A stretch of 64,000 nt of DNA from Sulfuriferula nivalis (GCF_009937995.1 NZ_AP021881.1:620001-684000); one strand, 5' to 3'; shown: positions 16,970 to 26,777, numbered from the stretch's first letter. Numbers and translations: made by a program. Notes: a model not told the origin generated them from the sequence alone.

Positions 16970-17932
16970 TTATGTGACGTTTTTGAAATATTCGAGCACT
17001 GTGTTTGGCAGCCAATTGGCGTGTCCGGGAAATTTGCCGCTATGGAAACCGACGTGCCCACCGTGTTCGGGATAGCATAATTTAACGTGAGTGGAGACTT
17101 CGTGCTGTTGGGGTAGATATTGAGCTGGCAAAAACGGGTCGTTTTTAGCGTTGATAATCAGCGTAGGAATGCGGATATTGATTAATCCTGATTTGCTGGC
17201 AGCGCGTGACCAATAATCATCAGCATCTTTATAACCGTGTATGGGCGCAGTGACGACATCATCAAATTCGCGCAACGTGGTAGCAGCACGGACACGCTGT
17301 GCGTCATAACTATTAGGGAAACGTTTGAGTTTATCGAGCGCGGTGCGTTTGAGCGTGATGAGAAAGTGTCGCGTATACAGCCATTTATTGAGCCCCCTAT
17401 CTAATGTATTGCCTGCTGCCGTTAAGTCGATAGGTGCGGAAATTGCGGCAGCGGCTTTTAATAATGGTGCATCGGTGCTGGACTGTTCGCCCAACCATTT
17501 CAGCAAGGCATTGCCACCAAGCGATACACCGACTGCATATAATTGCGGATAGTCCGGATGCAGGCGGTTGAGTACATAATTGATTTCTGCGCTATCACCT
17601 GCAAAATAAGCGCGTGCAAGTCGGTTAGGCTCGCCTGAACAACCACGAAAATGTACGACCACACCGCGCCAGCCGAGTTGCTGAATTTTTGCCATCAATG
17701 CCAGCGCATAGTAGCCGCGTGAGTTACCTTCCAGTCCGTGAAATAACACGACCAAAGGTGCGTCTGAGTTGCCATCTACCCAATCCAGATCAAGAAAGTC
17801 ACCATCTGGTAACTCCCAGCGTTCACGACGATATTTTATGTGGGGTTTATGTGCGAAAAAATAGGGGAACAGGGTTTGTAAGTGACCATTAGGTAACCAG
17901 GCAGGACGATGATACGGTGTAATGTTAGGCAT
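16970..17932 (-). CDS. YheT-family alpha/beta hydrolase
   Basis: A 320-residue alpha/beta-hydrolase of the YheT/EMB8 group: RPAWLPNGHLQTLFP opening, oxyanion loop FHGLEGNSRG, nucleophile elbow GVSLGGNALLKW (Ser), Asp in NAKNDPFLP and His in PEHGGHVGF, giving the full triad. Physiological substrates of the family are poorly defined; esterase activity is expected. It is separated by 56 nt from the gene downstream of it on the same strand and is divergent from ruvC, with 72 nt between the starts. Confidence 0.85.
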   Translation of the reverse strand: MPNITPYHRPAWLPNGHLQTLFPYFFAHKPHIKYRRERWELPDGDFLDLDWVDGNSDAPLVVLFHGLEGNSRGYYALALMAKIQQLGWRGVVVHFRGCSGEPNRLARAYFAGDSAEINYVLNRLHPDYPQLYAVGVSLGGNALLKWLGEQSSTDAPLLKAAAAISAPIDLTAAGNTLDRGLNKWLYTRHFLITLKRTALDKLKRFPNSYDAQRVRAATTLREFDDVVTAPIHGYKDADDYWSRAASKSGLINIRIPTLIINAKNDPFLPAQYLPQQHEVSTHVKLCYPEHGGHVGFHSGKFPGHANWLPNTVLEYFKNVT

Positions 17933-18004
17933 GATAGCGGTGATGGACTGAATAGGCGATAATGTAGCGATGAGTGTAATTTACTACAACATTGGGCAAA
18001 CATC

Positions 18005-18532
18005 GTGACTATTCGTATATTAGGTATAGATCCGGGATTGCGTGTCACAGGATTTGGCGTCATCGATAAAATCGGCAATCGCCTTGTGTATGTAAGTAGT
18101 GGTTGTATTAAAAGCGGCGAGGGCGAATTGCCGCAACGCCTGAGTGTGATTTTAGAAGGACTGGGTGAAGTGATTGGCCTGCATCAGCCAAATCAGGCGG
18201 CGGTGGAAAAAGTGTTTGTGAATGTGAATCCGCAATCGACTTTGCTCCTAGGGCAAGCACGCGGTGCAGCGATATGTGCGGCAGTACTGCAGAAGCTGCC
18301 GGTGGCTGAATATACTGCGTTGCAGGTTAAACAAGCCGTGGTTGGTAATGGACATGCGGCAAAAGAACAAGTGCAGGAAATGGTTAAGCGACTGTTAAAT
18401 CTGCCCGGCGTACCGAGCAGTGACGCGGCAGATGCATTGGCTTGTGCGATTTGCCATGCGCATGGTGGACAGGGTTTGGGTGCGCTGGCAACGGCGGGGT
18501 ATAGAGTTAAGAATGGGCGATTGGTCGGGTGA
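18005..18532 (+). CDS. ruvC: Holliday junction resolvase RuvC
   Basis: 175 residues. Acidic active-site residues are visible in [13 protein letters not shown] (first Asp), [11 protein letters not shown] (Glu) and [14 protein letters not shown] (C-terminal Asp pair). RuvC cuts four-way junctions as a dimer on the RuvAB complex. The start is GTG 18005, which places the first catalytic Asp at the usual position 7-8. It is upstream of ruvAB but separated from them by a 149-nt gap containing a long imperfect inverted repeat. Confidence 0.95.
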   Translation: MTIRILGIDPGLRVTGFGVIDKIGNRLVYVSSGCIKSGEGELPQRLSVILEGLGEVIGLHQPNQAAVEKVFVNVNPQSTLLLGQARGAAICAAVLQKLPVAEYTALQVKQAVVGNGHAAKEQVQEMVKRLLNLPGVPSSDAADALACAICHAHGGQGLGALATAGYRVKNGRLVG

Positions 18533-18534
18533 CG

Positions 18535-18673
18535 GAGATGTCTATAAATAGAAATCTCGTCGCAATACGGCGTTGCTCATGAAAAATGATTCCTTATATA
18601 TTAGTTATATACTGCGTCATCATTTTTCATTCGCGCCTTGTCTTGCTTAGATATTTCAATTTATAGAGGTCCC
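18535..18673. repeat. Long imperfect inverted repeat between ruvC and ruvA
   Basis: The arms (about 18535-18592 and 18617-18673) pair over some 55 nt with blocks TCTATAAAT, GAAAT, GCAA and a perfect ATGAAAAATGAT / ATCATTTTTCAT, around an AT-rich centre (TTATATATTAGTTATAT). The repeat fills the whole intergenic region. It resembles a small non-autonomous transposable element or a very long hairpin in the ruvC-ruvA transcript. No second copy is obvious in this window. Confidence 0.75.
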
Positions 18674-18681
18674 CTAAATAT

Positions 18682-19263
18682 ATGATAGGCAGAATCACAG
18701 GCACGTTAATCGAAAAGCATCCGCCACAGATAGTAGTCGATGTTGCTGGCGTTGGCTACGAGCTGGATGTACCCATGAGCACGTTGTACCACTTGCCAGC
18801 CATTGGTGAGCGCGTGGCATTGCATACGCACATGGTGGTGCGTGAGGATGCGCAGTTGCTTTATGGTTTCGGTAGTGAAGCCGAGCGGGCGAGTTTCCGA
18901 CAGCTGATTAAAATTACAGGGGTAGGGCCGAAAATGGCGTTAGCGGTATTGTCGGGCTTGAGCGCAGCAGATTTGGCGCAAGCAGTGGTGATGCAGGATG
19001 TGACGTTGTTGACCAAAATACCCGGCGTGGGCAAGAAAACTGCCGAACGTCTGTTGCTGGAATTGAAAGGCAAAATTGCTGATGCTTTGCCTGGTGGGGG
19101 TGCTGCGCCGCAGCAGGTTGCGTCAGTCAATAGCGATGTGCTTAATGCTTTGCTGGCACTGGGCTACAACGAGCGTGAGGCGAGCACTGCTGTACGTCAG
19201 ATTGCCGTCAGCACAAGTGTGGAAGATGGCATCCGCTTGGCGTTGAAGTGGTTGTCTAAATGA
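18682..19263 (+). CDS. ruvA: Holliday junction branch migration protein RuvA
   Basis: 193 residues: N-terminal OB domain ([21 protein letters not shown]), two helix-hairpin-helix motifs ([28 protein letters not shown]) and the C-terminal RuvB-binding domain ([15 protein letters not shown]). It forms the tetrameric plate that holds the junction for RuvB. Its stop overlaps the ruvB start by 4 nt (ATGA), so the two are coupled. Confidence 0.97.
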   Translation: MIGRITGTLIEKHPPQIVVDVAGVGYELDVPMSTLYHLPAIGERVALHTHMVVREDAQLLYGFGSEAERASFRQLIKITGVGPKMALAVLSGLSAADLAQAVVMQDVTLLTKIPGVGKKTAERLLLELKGKIADALPGGGAAPQQVASVNSDVLNALLALGYNEREASTAVRQIAVSTSVEDGIRLALKWLSK

Positions 19264-20288
19264 TAGAAGTTGATCGTTTAATCGCCCCCGCCCCGCAAAG
19301 TGCAGCGGAAGAACAAATTGAACGTGCGCTTCGTCCTAAGCAATTAGCAGAATATGTTGGACAGGAAAAAGCACGGGGTCAGTTGTCGATATTTATTGAA
19401 GCGGCGCGTAAGCGCAAAGAATCGTTAGATCACGTGCTGTTATTCGGTCCGCCTGGCTTGGGTAAAACCACGCTGGCGCATATTGTGGCGCGGGAAATGG
19501 GCGTGAATTTGCGCCAGACCTCAGGCCCTGTTTTGGAACGGGCAGGTGATTTGGCGGCGTTACTGACCAATCTTGAGCCTAATGATGTGTTGTTTATCGA
19601 CGAAATTCATCGCCTGAGTCCTGTGGTTGAAGAGATACTTTATCCTGCACTGGAAGATTTTCAGCTCGATATCATGATAGGCGAAGGCCCCGCTGCGCGT
19701 TCGGTAAAACTCGACTTGCCGCCGTTTACCTTGGTGGGGGCGACGACGCGGGCGGGGATGTTGACTAATCCGCTGCGCGACCGTTTCGGTATTGTGGCGC
19801 GGCTGGAGTTTTATACCGCAGAAGAGCTTACCCGTATCGTCACCCGTTCAGCGCATTTGCTGGAAATGGAAATCGTACCCGAAGGTGCATTTGAAGTGGC
19901 GCGGCGTTCGCGTGGCACGCCGCGTATCGCAAATCGTTTATTGCGCCGTGTGCGTGATTACGCTGAAGTGCGTGCGGATGGGCGAGTTACCGCACAAGTG
20001 GCGGATGAGGCATTGCAAATGCTGGATGTGGATCATGCTGGGTTGGATGTAATGGACAGAAAGTTGCTGAGCGCGGTGCTGGAAAAATTTGATGGCGGTC
20101 CGGTTGGTCTGGATAACCTCGCTGCGGCGATAGGTGAGTCACGTGACACCATAGAAGATGTGCTGGAACCATATTTAATCCAGCAGGGTTATTTGCAACG
20201 CACGCCGCGTGGACGTATGGCGACGCTGATGGCATATAAGCATTTTGGACTGGGTGCGCCAGCGAAAAAAGACATGTGGGATGCGTGA
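19260..20288 (+). CDS. ruvB: Holliday junction branch migration ATPase RuvB
   Basis: 342 residues: [11 protein letters not shown] start, Walker [14 protein letters not shown], Walker [10 protein letters not shown], sensor 1 GATTRAGML, arginine-finger region LRDRFG and a C-terminal winged helix ([12 protein letters not shown]). It is the hexameric motor of the RuvABC resolvasome. It follows ruvA directly and is followed, with no space, by ybgC, so ruvAB and the tol-pal genes are likely one long transcript. Confidence 0.97.
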   Translation: MIEVDRLIAPAPQSAAEEQIERALRPKQLAEYVGQEKARGQLSIFIEAARKRKESLDHVLLFGPPGLGKTTLAHIVAREMGVNLRQTSGPVLERAGDLAALLTNLEPNDVLFIDEIHRLSPVVEEILYPALEDFQLDIMIGEGPAARSVKLDLPPFTLVGATTRAGMLTNPLRDRFGIVARLEFYTAEELTRIVTRSAHLLEMEIVPEGAFEVARRSRGTPRIANRLLRRVRDYAEVRADGRVTAQVADEALQMLDVDHAGLDVMDRKLLSAVLEKFDGGPVGLDNLAAAIGESRDTIEDVLEPYLIQQGYLQRTPRGRMATLMAYKHFGLGAPAKKDMWDA

Positions 20289-20289
20289 A

Positions 20290-20682
20290 ATGAACTTTGA
20301 TTGGCCAGTGCGCGTCTATTATGAGGATACTGATGCAGCGGGTGTGGTTTATTACGCAAATTATCTGAAATTTATGGAGCGTGCGCGTACTGAGTGGTTG
20401 CGGGCATTGGGCGTGGAGCAGACCGACTTACTGGGTGAGCATGAGGTTGTTTTTGTGGTGCATCATGTCACGGCCAAATATCATCAGCCAGCACGATTTA
20501 ATGATGCGTTATTGGTAGAAACACGTATTCAGCAATTGACGCCAGTGCGGATTAAATTCGCGCAACGAGTGATGCGCGATGGAGTGCAGTTGGTCAGCAG
20601 TGAAATAGCGGTGGTATGTGTCAACGCAATGACATTTAAGCCAGTTAAAATACCGCAACATATTATTGATTTATTGGAATAA
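20290..20682 (+). CDS. ybgC: Tol-Pal-associated acyl-CoA thioesterase YbgC
   Basis: 130 residues with the hot-dog fold signature VRVYYEDTDAAGVVYYANYLKFMERARTE; the Asp and Tyr of the 4-hydroxybenzoyl-CoA thioesterase class are in this segment. The ATG at 20290 aligns the start with the E. coli protein; ATG 20281, in the same frame, overlaps ruvB. YbgC hydrolyses short or medium acyl-CoA and is nearly always the first gene of the tol-pal operon, as here. Cytoplasmic. Confidence 0.93.
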   Translation: MNFDWPVRVYYEDTDAAGVVYYANYLKFMERARTEWLRALGVEQTDLLGEHEVVFVVHHVTAKYHQPARFNDALLVETRIQQLTPVRIKFAQRVMRDGVQLVSSEIAVVCVNAMTFKPVKIPQHIIDLLE

Positions 20683-20686
20683 AAAA

Positions 20687-21370
20687 GTGGATATAGGCGT
20701 TAATCAGGATTTATCTATGCTGGCATTGTTAGCCAGTGCGAGTTTAACCGTGAAATTAGTGATGGGTTTGTTGCTCGTTGCTTCGTTCATGTCATGGTGG
20801 TACATCTTTCTTAAGCTGTTCGCGATTAAGCGTGCGACCAAACTGGCGCAGGAATTTGAGCAGACTTTCTGGAATGGCGCAGATTTGCAGCAGCTGTTCC
20901 ATCAGTTCAGCCCTGAACGTAGTGGAGAACTTGAGCGGATATTCGAAGCGGGTTTCCGTGAATTCATGAAGCTGAAAAAGCAGTCAAATATGGATGCTGC
21001 CACGATGACGGAAAGTGCGCGGCGTGCCATGCGGGCGGCTTATCAGCGCGAGATGGATAGTCTGGAATCACATCTGTCGTTTCTTGCTACGGTGGGTTCG
21101 GTCAGTCCATATGTGGGCTTATTTGGTACGGTGTGGGGAATTATGAACGCGTTCCGCGGCTTGGCGAACGTTGCGCAGGCAACTCTGGCACATGTTGCCC
21201 CTGGTATTGCCGAGGCGCTAATTGCCACCGCAATGGGTTTGTTTGCAGCCATCCCGGCGGTGGTTGCCTATAACCGATATACCTATGACATAGATCGATT
21301 GGCAAATCGTTATGAGAGCTTCATAGAGGAGTTTTCTAATATTCTGCAACGACAAGCGAACCAAAGATGA
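20687..21370 (+). CDS. tolQ: Tol-Pal system protein TolQ
   Basis: 227 residues. Three transmembrane helices are visible (about 18-38, 130-152 and 165-188), with the MotA/ExbB domain motif [11 protein letters not shown] and [13 protein letters not shown]. TolQ forms the pentameric proton-driven stator with TolR in the inner membrane and energises TolA for outer-membrane constriction. The GTG at 20687 gives the expected short N-terminal tail; the frame is open further up but overlaps ybgC. Confidence 0.95.
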   Translation: MDIGVNQDLSMLALLASASLTVKLVMGLLLVASFMSWWYIFLKLFAIKRATKLAQEFEQTFWNGADLQQLFHQFSPERSGELERIFEAGFREFMKLKKQSNMDAATMTESARRAMRAAYQREMDSLESHLSFLATVGSVSPYVGLFGTVWGIMNAFRGLANVAQATLAHVAPGIAEALIATAMGLFAAIPAVVAYNRYTYDIDRLANRYESFIEEFSNILQRQANQR

Positions 21371-21789
21371 GTCAGCGTCGCCCTCGTAAACAAATGAATA
21401 ACATTAACGTCGTGCCTTATATCGACGTGATGCTGGTGTTGCTGGTGATCTTCATGGTAACCGCACCTATGGTTAACCCTGGGCAGGTAGACTTGCCTAG
21501 TGTCGCGAAAACACAAACGGTTGCGTTACAGCCGCTGCAAATCACGATACATGCCAACGGTGAGCTGCGTGTACATGATCAGGCACAGGCGAATAGTGAT
21601 GAGCAGACGGTAGATAATACTGAATTGGTGAATGTGATACGCCAAAAGCAGGCTGATCATCCTGATCAGGCAGTGGTGATCGCGGCAGATAAAAATGTGC
21701 GCTACGAAGACGTGATGAAAATCATGAGCTTAATGCAGCAAAATCAGGTTAAACGCGTCGGTTTGTTGGCGGCGATGGGCGATAAGTGA
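21367..21789 (+). CDS. tolR: Tol-Pal system protein TolR
   Basis: 140 residues: short cytoplasmic tail, a single transmembrane helix ([18 protein letters not shown]) with the essential proton-path Asp near its start, and a periplasmic ExbD-like domain ending in [11 protein letters not shown]. It is partner of TolQ in the proton channel. Starts overlap stops on both sides (4 nt with tolQ, 1 nt with tolA). Confidence 0.95.
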   Translation: MSQRRPRKQMNNINVVPYIDVMLVLLVIFMVTAPMVNPGQVDLPSVAKTQTVALQPLQITIHANGELRVHDQAQANSDEQTVDNTELVNVIRQKQADHPDQAVVIAADKNVRYEDVMKIMSLMQQNQVKRVGLLAAMGDK

Positions 21790-22673
21790 TGCTCGTAACG
21801 ATGCGTGAAGCACCGGGGCGTGTCCCTGCAGCAGTACTGGCAGTGCTAGTGCATGCGGTGTTTTTTGCATTGTTGGTGTATAGCCTGGACTGGAAGACGC
21901 ATGCGCCTGAGCCGGTGATGGTGGAGTTGTGGCAACCACCGCCACCTGTTGTATCGAGTCAAGCACGGCCACGTCCAACCCCGCATGTTGAGAAAATCAG
22001 TAAACCTGAACCGGTGCAGCCTGACCCCGATATTGCGATAGCCGAGAAAAAACGCAAACTGGCAGAGCAGGCAGCACGTGAAGCGGAATTGGTTGCCCAG
22101 CAAGCCGCGAAAAAAGCTGCGCAGAAACTGGCCGAACAAAAACAAGCTGAGTTAGTGCAGCAACAGCAAGCTGAACAGAAAGCTATTGCGCAGAAACAAA
22201 TGGAATTGGCTAAGTTAGCTGAACATCAAGCCAAGCTGGATGCGCAAAAACAATTAGCGCAAAAGCAGGCTGCATTGCGGCAAATGATTGCGCAGCAGAC
22301 TCAAAGTGAGTTAAAAAATGAATCTGCAAGAGCGTTAACTGGACAAAAGCAGGCAGCAATTGCAAGCAAGCAGGCGGCAGAGATGTCCAAAATGCAAGAT
22401 GAATATGTCGCGAAAATCAGAGCCAAAATTCGCGGTAAGACTATTTTGCCTGATAGCTTGCAGGGCAATCCACAGGCCAGATTTGCCGTTTCGGTATTAC
22501 CGACGGGTGAGGTGTTGCAAGTGAAATTGCTGCATGGTAGTGGACAAAGCGCTTATGATGATGCGGTTGAACGGGCTATTTTGAAAGCATCGCCTTTGCC
22601 TATGCCACCGGATGCCAGTTTGATGAGTCAATTTAGAGATTTAGACCTGAATTTTTCGAGGAATGAAAAATAA
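21789..22673 (+). CDS. tolA: Tol-Pal system protein TolA
   Basis: 294 residues: an N-terminal transmembrane helix (about 13-34), a Pro-rich stretch, then a long Ala/Gln/Lys/Glu coiled-coil domain (about 85-200) spanning the periplasm, and a C-terminal TonB-like domain (FAVSVLPTGEVLQVKLLHGSG, ...AILKASPLPMPPD) that contacts Pal/TolB. It transmits TolQR energy to the outer membrane. The repeat-like coil is low complexity, not a genomic repeat. The ATG at 21789 shares one base with the tolR stop. Confidence 0.93.
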   Translation: MLVTMREAPGRVPAAVLAVLVHAVFFALLVYSLDWKTHAPEPVMVELWQPPPPVVSSQARPRPTPHVEKISKPEPVQPDPDIAIAEKKRKLAEQAAREAELVAQQAAKKAAQKLAEQKQAELVQQQQAEQKAIAQKQMELAKLAEHQAKLDAQKQLAQKQAALRQMIAQQTQSELKNESARALTGQKQAAIASKQAAEMSKMQDEYVAKIRAKIRGKTILPDSLQGNPQARFAVSVLPTGEVLQVKLLHGSGQSAYDDAVERAILKASPLPMPPDASLMSQFRDLDLNFSRNEK

Positions 22674-23941
22674 TGCAATTAATTAAGCGAGTCGTCAGCC
22701 TGATGCTGTTATGTTTGCCGCTAGTTTCACATGCGGCTATGACTATAGAAATTATTGGTGGTGCGGCGAGTAAGATTCCCGTGGCGATTTCCCCTTTTGC
22801 TGGGGCAGGAACTGCATATCAGACCATCACCGATGTGGTTTCCGCAGATTTAGCGCGTACGGGCGAGTTGAATTTAATTAATGTGGCAGATGTGACGCCG
22901 CCGATTACTGATCCGGGTGATCCTCGCTTTGGGCTCGCACAACAACGTGGTGCGGATGCAATAGTGCTGGGGCAAGTGAATGTCTTGCCAAATGCCCAAA
23001 TTGAAGTGAAGTTCAGGTTGATGGATGCGGTAAAAAAAACGCAGCTGGCAGGGTATAGCTACACCACTGATATCAAGCAACTGCGAGTCATAGGGCACAA
23101 AATTGCAGATGTGGTGTATGAGAAGCTGATAGGCGTGCCTGGGATATTTTCTACGCATATTGCGTATGTGTTGAAACAAGGTAAGCGTTACGAATTGCAG
23201 GTGGCTGATGCAGATGGGCAAAACGCACAGACGGTACTGAAATCCACGGAGCCGTTGATTTCACCTGCCTGGTCACCTGATGGCAGTAAAATTGCGTATG
23301 TCTCGTTTGAAGCCAAAAAGCCAGTGATTTATGTGCAGTCCATGACCAATGGTGCTCGACATATATTGGCTAACTTCAAGGGCAGTAATAGTGCGCCAGC
23401 CTGGTCACCGGATGGCAGTAAGCTGGCGCTGGTGTTGACACGGGATAATAATGGTTCGCAGCTTTATGTGATGAATGCGGATGGTAGTGGCTTGCAGCGA
23501 CTGACTTTTGGTGGTGGGATCGATACTGAACCGACATGGAGCCCTGATGGTCGGACTCTATTATTCACCTCGGATCGTGGTGGTAGTCCACAAATTTATC
23601 AAATGCCAGCTTCAGGTGGGGCAGCAAAGCGGGTGACGTTTGAGGGGAACTATAATGTTTCACCTAGCTGGAGTCCCGATGCTAAGCGGGTTGCTTTTGT
23701 ACAGCGTAGTGAGGGTCGATTCCGTATTGCGGTGCAGGATTTGGCGACAGGTCAAGTACAAGTGCTGACAGACACGAATCTGGATGAGTCGCCTAGCTTT
23801 GCGGCGAATGGTAAGATGATCGTGTATGCCACAGAAATTAATGGCCATGGCGTGCTCGCAGCAGTTTCCTCAGATGGTAGAACGCAAGTGCGTTTGTCGG
23901 ATCGTGCGGGTGACATGCGCGAGCCAAGTTGGGGTCGTTAG
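22673..23941 (+). CDS. tolB: Tol-Pal system translocation protein TolB
   Basis: 422 residues with a signal peptide (cut after LVSHA), an N-terminal alpha/beta domain and a six-bladed beta-propeller built of repeated SPDGSKIAYVS-type WD40-like blades (PAWSPDGSKL, PTWSPDGRTL, PSWSPDAKRV). Periplasmic; it binds Pal and is recycled by TolA. It overlaps tolA by one base and is followed by pal 60 nt later. Confidence 0.97.
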   Translation: MQLIKRVVSLMLLCLPLVSHAAMTIEIIGGAASKIPVAISPFAGAGTAYQTITDVVSADLARTGELNLINVADVTPPITDPGDPRFGLAQQRGADAIVLGQVNVLPNAQIEVKFRLMDAVKKTQLAGYSYTTDIKQLRVIGHKIADVVYEKLIGVPGIFSTHIAYVLKQGKRYELQVADADGQNAQTVLKSTEPLISPAWSPDGSKIAYVSFEAKKPVIYVQSMTNGARHILANFKGSNSAPAWSPDGSKLALVLTRDNNGSQLYVMNADGSGLQRLTFGGGIDTEPTWSPDGRTLLFTSDRGGSPQIYQMPASGGAAKRVTFEGNYNVSPSWSPDAKRVAFVQRSEGRFRIAVQDLATGQVQVLTDTNLDESPSFAANGKMIVYATEINGHGVLAAVSSDGRTQVRLSDRAGDMREPSWGR

Positions 23942-24001
23942 AGGCTATATTAGCCGTTGTTTTGTTTGATATTTTTGTGCAATTTTTAAGGAGTGATTTA
24001 T

Positions 24002-24559
24002 ATGAAAAAAACCGCTTTAAGTTTAATTCTGGTTGCCTTGTTGGCAGGTTGTTCAACTACAGCTACCCAGCCAGCACCTGTCGTTGATAATTCAGCACAA
24101 GATGCTGCTGCTCGTGCTGCTGCTGCAAAAGCTGCGGCGGATAAAGCTGCTGCTGAAGCTGCTGCTTTAGAACAAGCACGTTTGGCTAGCCAAATGAATC
24201 CATTGACAGACCCTAATAACATTTTGTCTAAACGTAATGTTTATTTCGATTTTGATAAATATGCGGTTAAGTCTGAATACACACCGATGATAGAAGCGCA
24301 CGCAGCGTATTTAGTTAGCCACAAAGATGTAAAAGTTACTGTGCAAGGCAATACCGATGATCGCGGTAGCCGTGAATACAACTTGGCATTAGGTCAGCGT
24401 CGTGCAGATGCAGTGCGTAAGGCGATGAACCTGCTTAACGTGCCAGAAGCTCAAATGGAAGCAGTTAGTTTTGGTGAAGAAAAACCTAAGGCAGCTGGTG
24501 AAGATGAAGCTGCTTGGGCGCAAAACCGCCGCGCTGATATCGTTTATCAAGGCGAATAA
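24002..24559 (+). CDS. pal: Peptidoglycan-associated lipoprotein Pal
   Basis: 185 residues. Lipoprotein signal peptide with lipobox LLAGC (Cys about 20), an Ala-rich linker, and an OmpA-like domain (VYFDFDKYAVKSEY, QGNTDDRGSREYNLALGQRRADAV, NRRADI) that binds meso-diaminopimelate in peptidoglycan. It anchors the outer membrane to the wall and interacts with TolB/TolA. AAGGAG at 23988-23993 sets the ATG at 24002. Confidence 0.96.
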   Translation: MKKTALSLILVALLAGCSTTATQPAPVVDNSAQDAAARAAAAKAAADKAAAEAAALEQARLASQMNPLTDPNNILSKRNVYFDFDKYAVKSEYTPMIEAHAAYLVSHKDVKVTVQGNTDDRGSREYNLALGQRRADAVRKAMNLLNVPEAQMEAVSFGEEKPKAAGEDEAAWAQNRRADIVYQGE

Positions 24560-24562
24560 AGC

Positions 24563-25357
24563 GTGCTGAATAAGTCTGTTTCCCGTTTTCTATGGTTGTG
24601 TTTGGCGGTGACATCGACGGCGTATGCTGCCGATGATGATACTGCCAAACGTCTGGCTGATATGCAGCAACAGCTTAATGCAGTTACCGCGCGATTGACT
24701 GTATTGGAGCAGCAGCCACAGGCGAGTTCGCTGTTAACCTTGCAATCACAAATTGATGCGTTGAAATCAGTGGTGGAAGGCTTGCGCGGACAGTCTGAGG
24801 TGCATGCACATGACATAGAAACTACACAAAAACGGCAAACTGACTTATATCAGGATTTGGATACCCGCTTACGTGACATGGCACGTACTGATGCGGCCGC
24901 TACGGCCGCAGCCAGTACGCCAACTACCACGTCTGGCGCAGCAACAAAAACTGATGCGAAGTCTGATACTAAAGTTGATAACGGCGCTGAAGAACATAGC
25001 TATCAAGCTGCTCTGACGTTATTTAAACAAGGTGATTACGCAGGTGCATCAACTGGATTCAAACAATTTCTAAAAACTTATCCTAAAAGTAACATGGCTG
25101 CCAGTGCACAATACTGGATAGGCAATGCTTACTTTTCTACCAAAGATTTCAAAAATGCGCTCAGCGCTCAACAGAAATTGGTCAGCACCTACCCTAACAG
25201 CCCAAAAGTGCCGGATGCCTTGTTAAATATATCGAGTGCGCAAATCGAACTGGGTGATATGGATGGGGCGCGCAAGACCTTGGAAACGATAGTTAGCAAA
25301 TATTCGGCTACATCAGCGGCAGGATTGGCTAAAAAACGTCTGGCATTGTTCAAATAA
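24563..25357 (+). CDS. cpoB: Cell division coordinator CpoB (YbgF)
   Basis: 264 residues: signal peptide (cut near AYA), N-terminal trimerising coiled coil (MQQQLNAVTARLTVLEQQ), a Thr/Ala-rich linker and C-terminal TPR repeats (YQAALTLFKQGDYAGASTGF; AQYWIGNAYFSTKDF; ...KVPDALLNISSAQIELGD). CpoB is periplasmic and links Tol function to septal peptidoglycan synthesis. The start is GTG at 24563, 3 nt after pal; the stop overlaps queE. Confidence 0.92.
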   Translation: MLNKSVSRFLWLCLAVTSTAYAADDDTAKRLADMQQQLNAVTARLTVLEQQPQASSLLTLQSQIDALKSVVEGLRGQSEVHAHDIETTQKRQTDLYQDLDTRLRDMARTDAAATAAASTPTTTSGAATKTDAKSDTKVDNGAEEHSYQAALTLFKQGDYAGASTGFKQFLKTYPKSNMAASAQYWIGNAYFSTKDFKNALSAQQKLVSTYPNSPKVPDALLNISSAQIELGDMDGARKTLETIVSKYSATSAAGLAKKRLALFK

Positions 25358-26001
25358 TGCTATCTGCAACTTTACGCATTACCGAGATTTTCTATTCTGT
25401 TCAGGGCGAAACCAGTCGCGTTGGATTGCCTACTGTATTTATCCGTTTAACGGGCTGTCCATTACGTTGCGGATATTGTGATACCGCTTATGCATTTCAT
25501 GGTGGCGAAACGATGTCGCTGGAAACGATAATGGCGCGTGTTGCTGAGTTTCATCCCCACTATGTGACGGTAACCGGCGGTGAGCCACTCGCGCAAAAAC
25601 ATGCCCACACCTTGCTCAATGCATTGTGTGATGCAGGCTATGATGTCTCGCTGGAAACCAGTGGTGCTTTGGATGTCAGCGCAGTGGATAAGCGCGTATC
25701 GCGTATCGTCGATATTAAAACGCCAGGCTCGGGCGAAGTCAGCAAAAATCGATGGGAAAATATCGAGCATCTCACTAAACATGACGAAATCAAATTTGTT
25801 ATTACTGATGAGGCTGATTATGTATGGGCAAAACAGATGTTGGTAGAGCATCAATTAAATAAAAATTGTCCTGTTTTATTTTCTCCTATACACGGTAGTG
25901 ATGCACGTGATTTGGCGGAATGGATATTACGTGACCGTTTGCCAGTTCGCATGCAATTGCAATTACATAAAATTTTGTGGGCAGAATCTGCAGGGCGTTA
26001 G
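25357..26001 (+). CDS. queE: 7-carboxy-7-deazaguanine synthase QueE
   Basis: A 214-residue radical-SAM enzyme with the CxxxCxxC cluster motif in TGCPLRCGYCDTAYAF, the EIFYSVQGE opening and TGGEPLAQ. It converts 6-carboxytetrahydropterin to 7-carboxy-7-deazaguanine in queuosine biosynthesis. It overlaps cpoB by one base and precedes queC. The que genes downstream of tol-pal are a common proteobacterial order. Confidence 0.95.
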   Translation: MLSATLRITEIFYSVQGETSRVGLPTVFIRLTGCPLRCGYCDTAYAFHGGETMSLETIMARVAEFHPHYVTVTGGEPLAQKHAHTLLNALCDAGYDVSLETSGALDVSAVDKRVSRIVDIKTPGSGEVSKNRWENIEHLTKHDEIKFVITDEADYVWAKQMLVEHQLNKNCPVLFSPIHGSDARDLAEWILRDRLPVRMQLQLHKILWAESAGR

Positions 26002-26010
26002 TCTGAGATG

Positions 26011-26061
26011 CTAAAATTGGCCAGTTGATGCAGCTTATCTTGCATCTTGGCTAATTTTTAG
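26011..26061 (+). other. Two-tier hairpin in the queE-queC gap
   Basis: An outer stem (CTAAAATTGGCC at 26011-26022 with GGCTAATTTTTAG at 26049-26061) encloses an inner stem GATGCA/TGCATC (26027-26032, 26041-26046) with loop GCTTATCT. There is no terminal T-run, so it may be a processing or attenuation element rather than a terminator. It does not look like a preQ1 aptamer. Confidence 0.55.
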
Positions 26062-26105
26062 ACTGTTTCTGCAATCGCAGGATTACGTCTTTTTGAGGTT
26101 CTGTT

Positions 26106-26777
26106 GTGACTAAACACGCTATCGTTTTACTTTCCGGTGGGCTGGATTCCGCCACCGTTCTTGCCATCGCTCAGCGCGAAGGATACATCTGTCATGCTTT
26201 AAGTTTTGATTACGGGCAACGTCATTATGCTGAACTCGCTGCTGCTGCGCGAGTTGCACAAGCACAAGGCGCAGCCGAACATCGTGTATTCAAAATGGAT
26301 CTGACCATGTTTGGTGGTTCTTCACTCACCGATAATAATATCGCAGTTCCTGAAATGCCCAGTGAAGGTATCCCCTCTACCTATGTGCCTGCGCGTAATA
26401 CCATCATGCTGTCGATCGCTTTGGCATGGGCTGAAGTGTTAAATAGTAAAGCCATTTTTATTGGTGTGAATGCTGTGGATTACTCTGGCTATCCTGATTG
26501 TCGCCCAGATTATATTGCTGCATTTGAACGTATGGCGAATCTGGCTACGAGAGCTGGTGTAGAGGGGCAGGATTTGCATATTCATGCGCCATTAATGCGC
26601 TTATCCAAAGCTGAAATCATACAATTAGGCACGCAATTGGGTGTGGATTACGCTTCCACAGTTTCCTGTTATCAGGCTGATGAACAAGGACGAGCTTGCG
26701 GTGTTTGTGATTCTTGTCGCTTGCGTCAGCAGGGGTTTGAGCAGGCTGGGATTGCGGATGCAACCCGATATCGCTAG
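26106..26777 (+). CDS. queC: 7-cyano-7-deazaguanine synthase QueC
   Basis: 223 residues with the PP-loop [15 protein letters not shown] at the N-terminus and a C-terminal zinc site [10 protein letters not shown] (plus an upstream Cys in TVSCYQ). It uses ATP and ammonia to turn 7-carboxy-7-deazaguanine into preQ0. Start GTG 26106. A 104-nt gap with a hairpin separates it from queE. Confidence 0.96.
   Translation: MTKHAIVLLSGGLDSATVLAIAQREGYICHALSFDYGQRHYAELAAAARVAQAQGAAEHRVFKMDLTMFGGSSLTDNNIAVPEMPSEGIPSTYVPARNTIMLSIALAWAEVLNSKAIFIGVNAVDYSGYPDCRPDYIAAFERMANLATRAGVEGQDLHIHAPLMRLSKAEIIQLGTQLGVDYASTVSCYQADEQGRACGVCDSCRLRQQGFEQAGIADATRYR

Noticed and set aside
22070-22400. Repeats inside tolA
   Set aside because: Ala/Gln/Lys low-complexity coding for the TolA coiled coil, not a DNA repeat element.
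26002-26105. preQ1 riboswitch ahead of queC
   Set aside because: A hairpin is present but I see none of the conserved preQ1-I or preQ1-II aptamer pattern.
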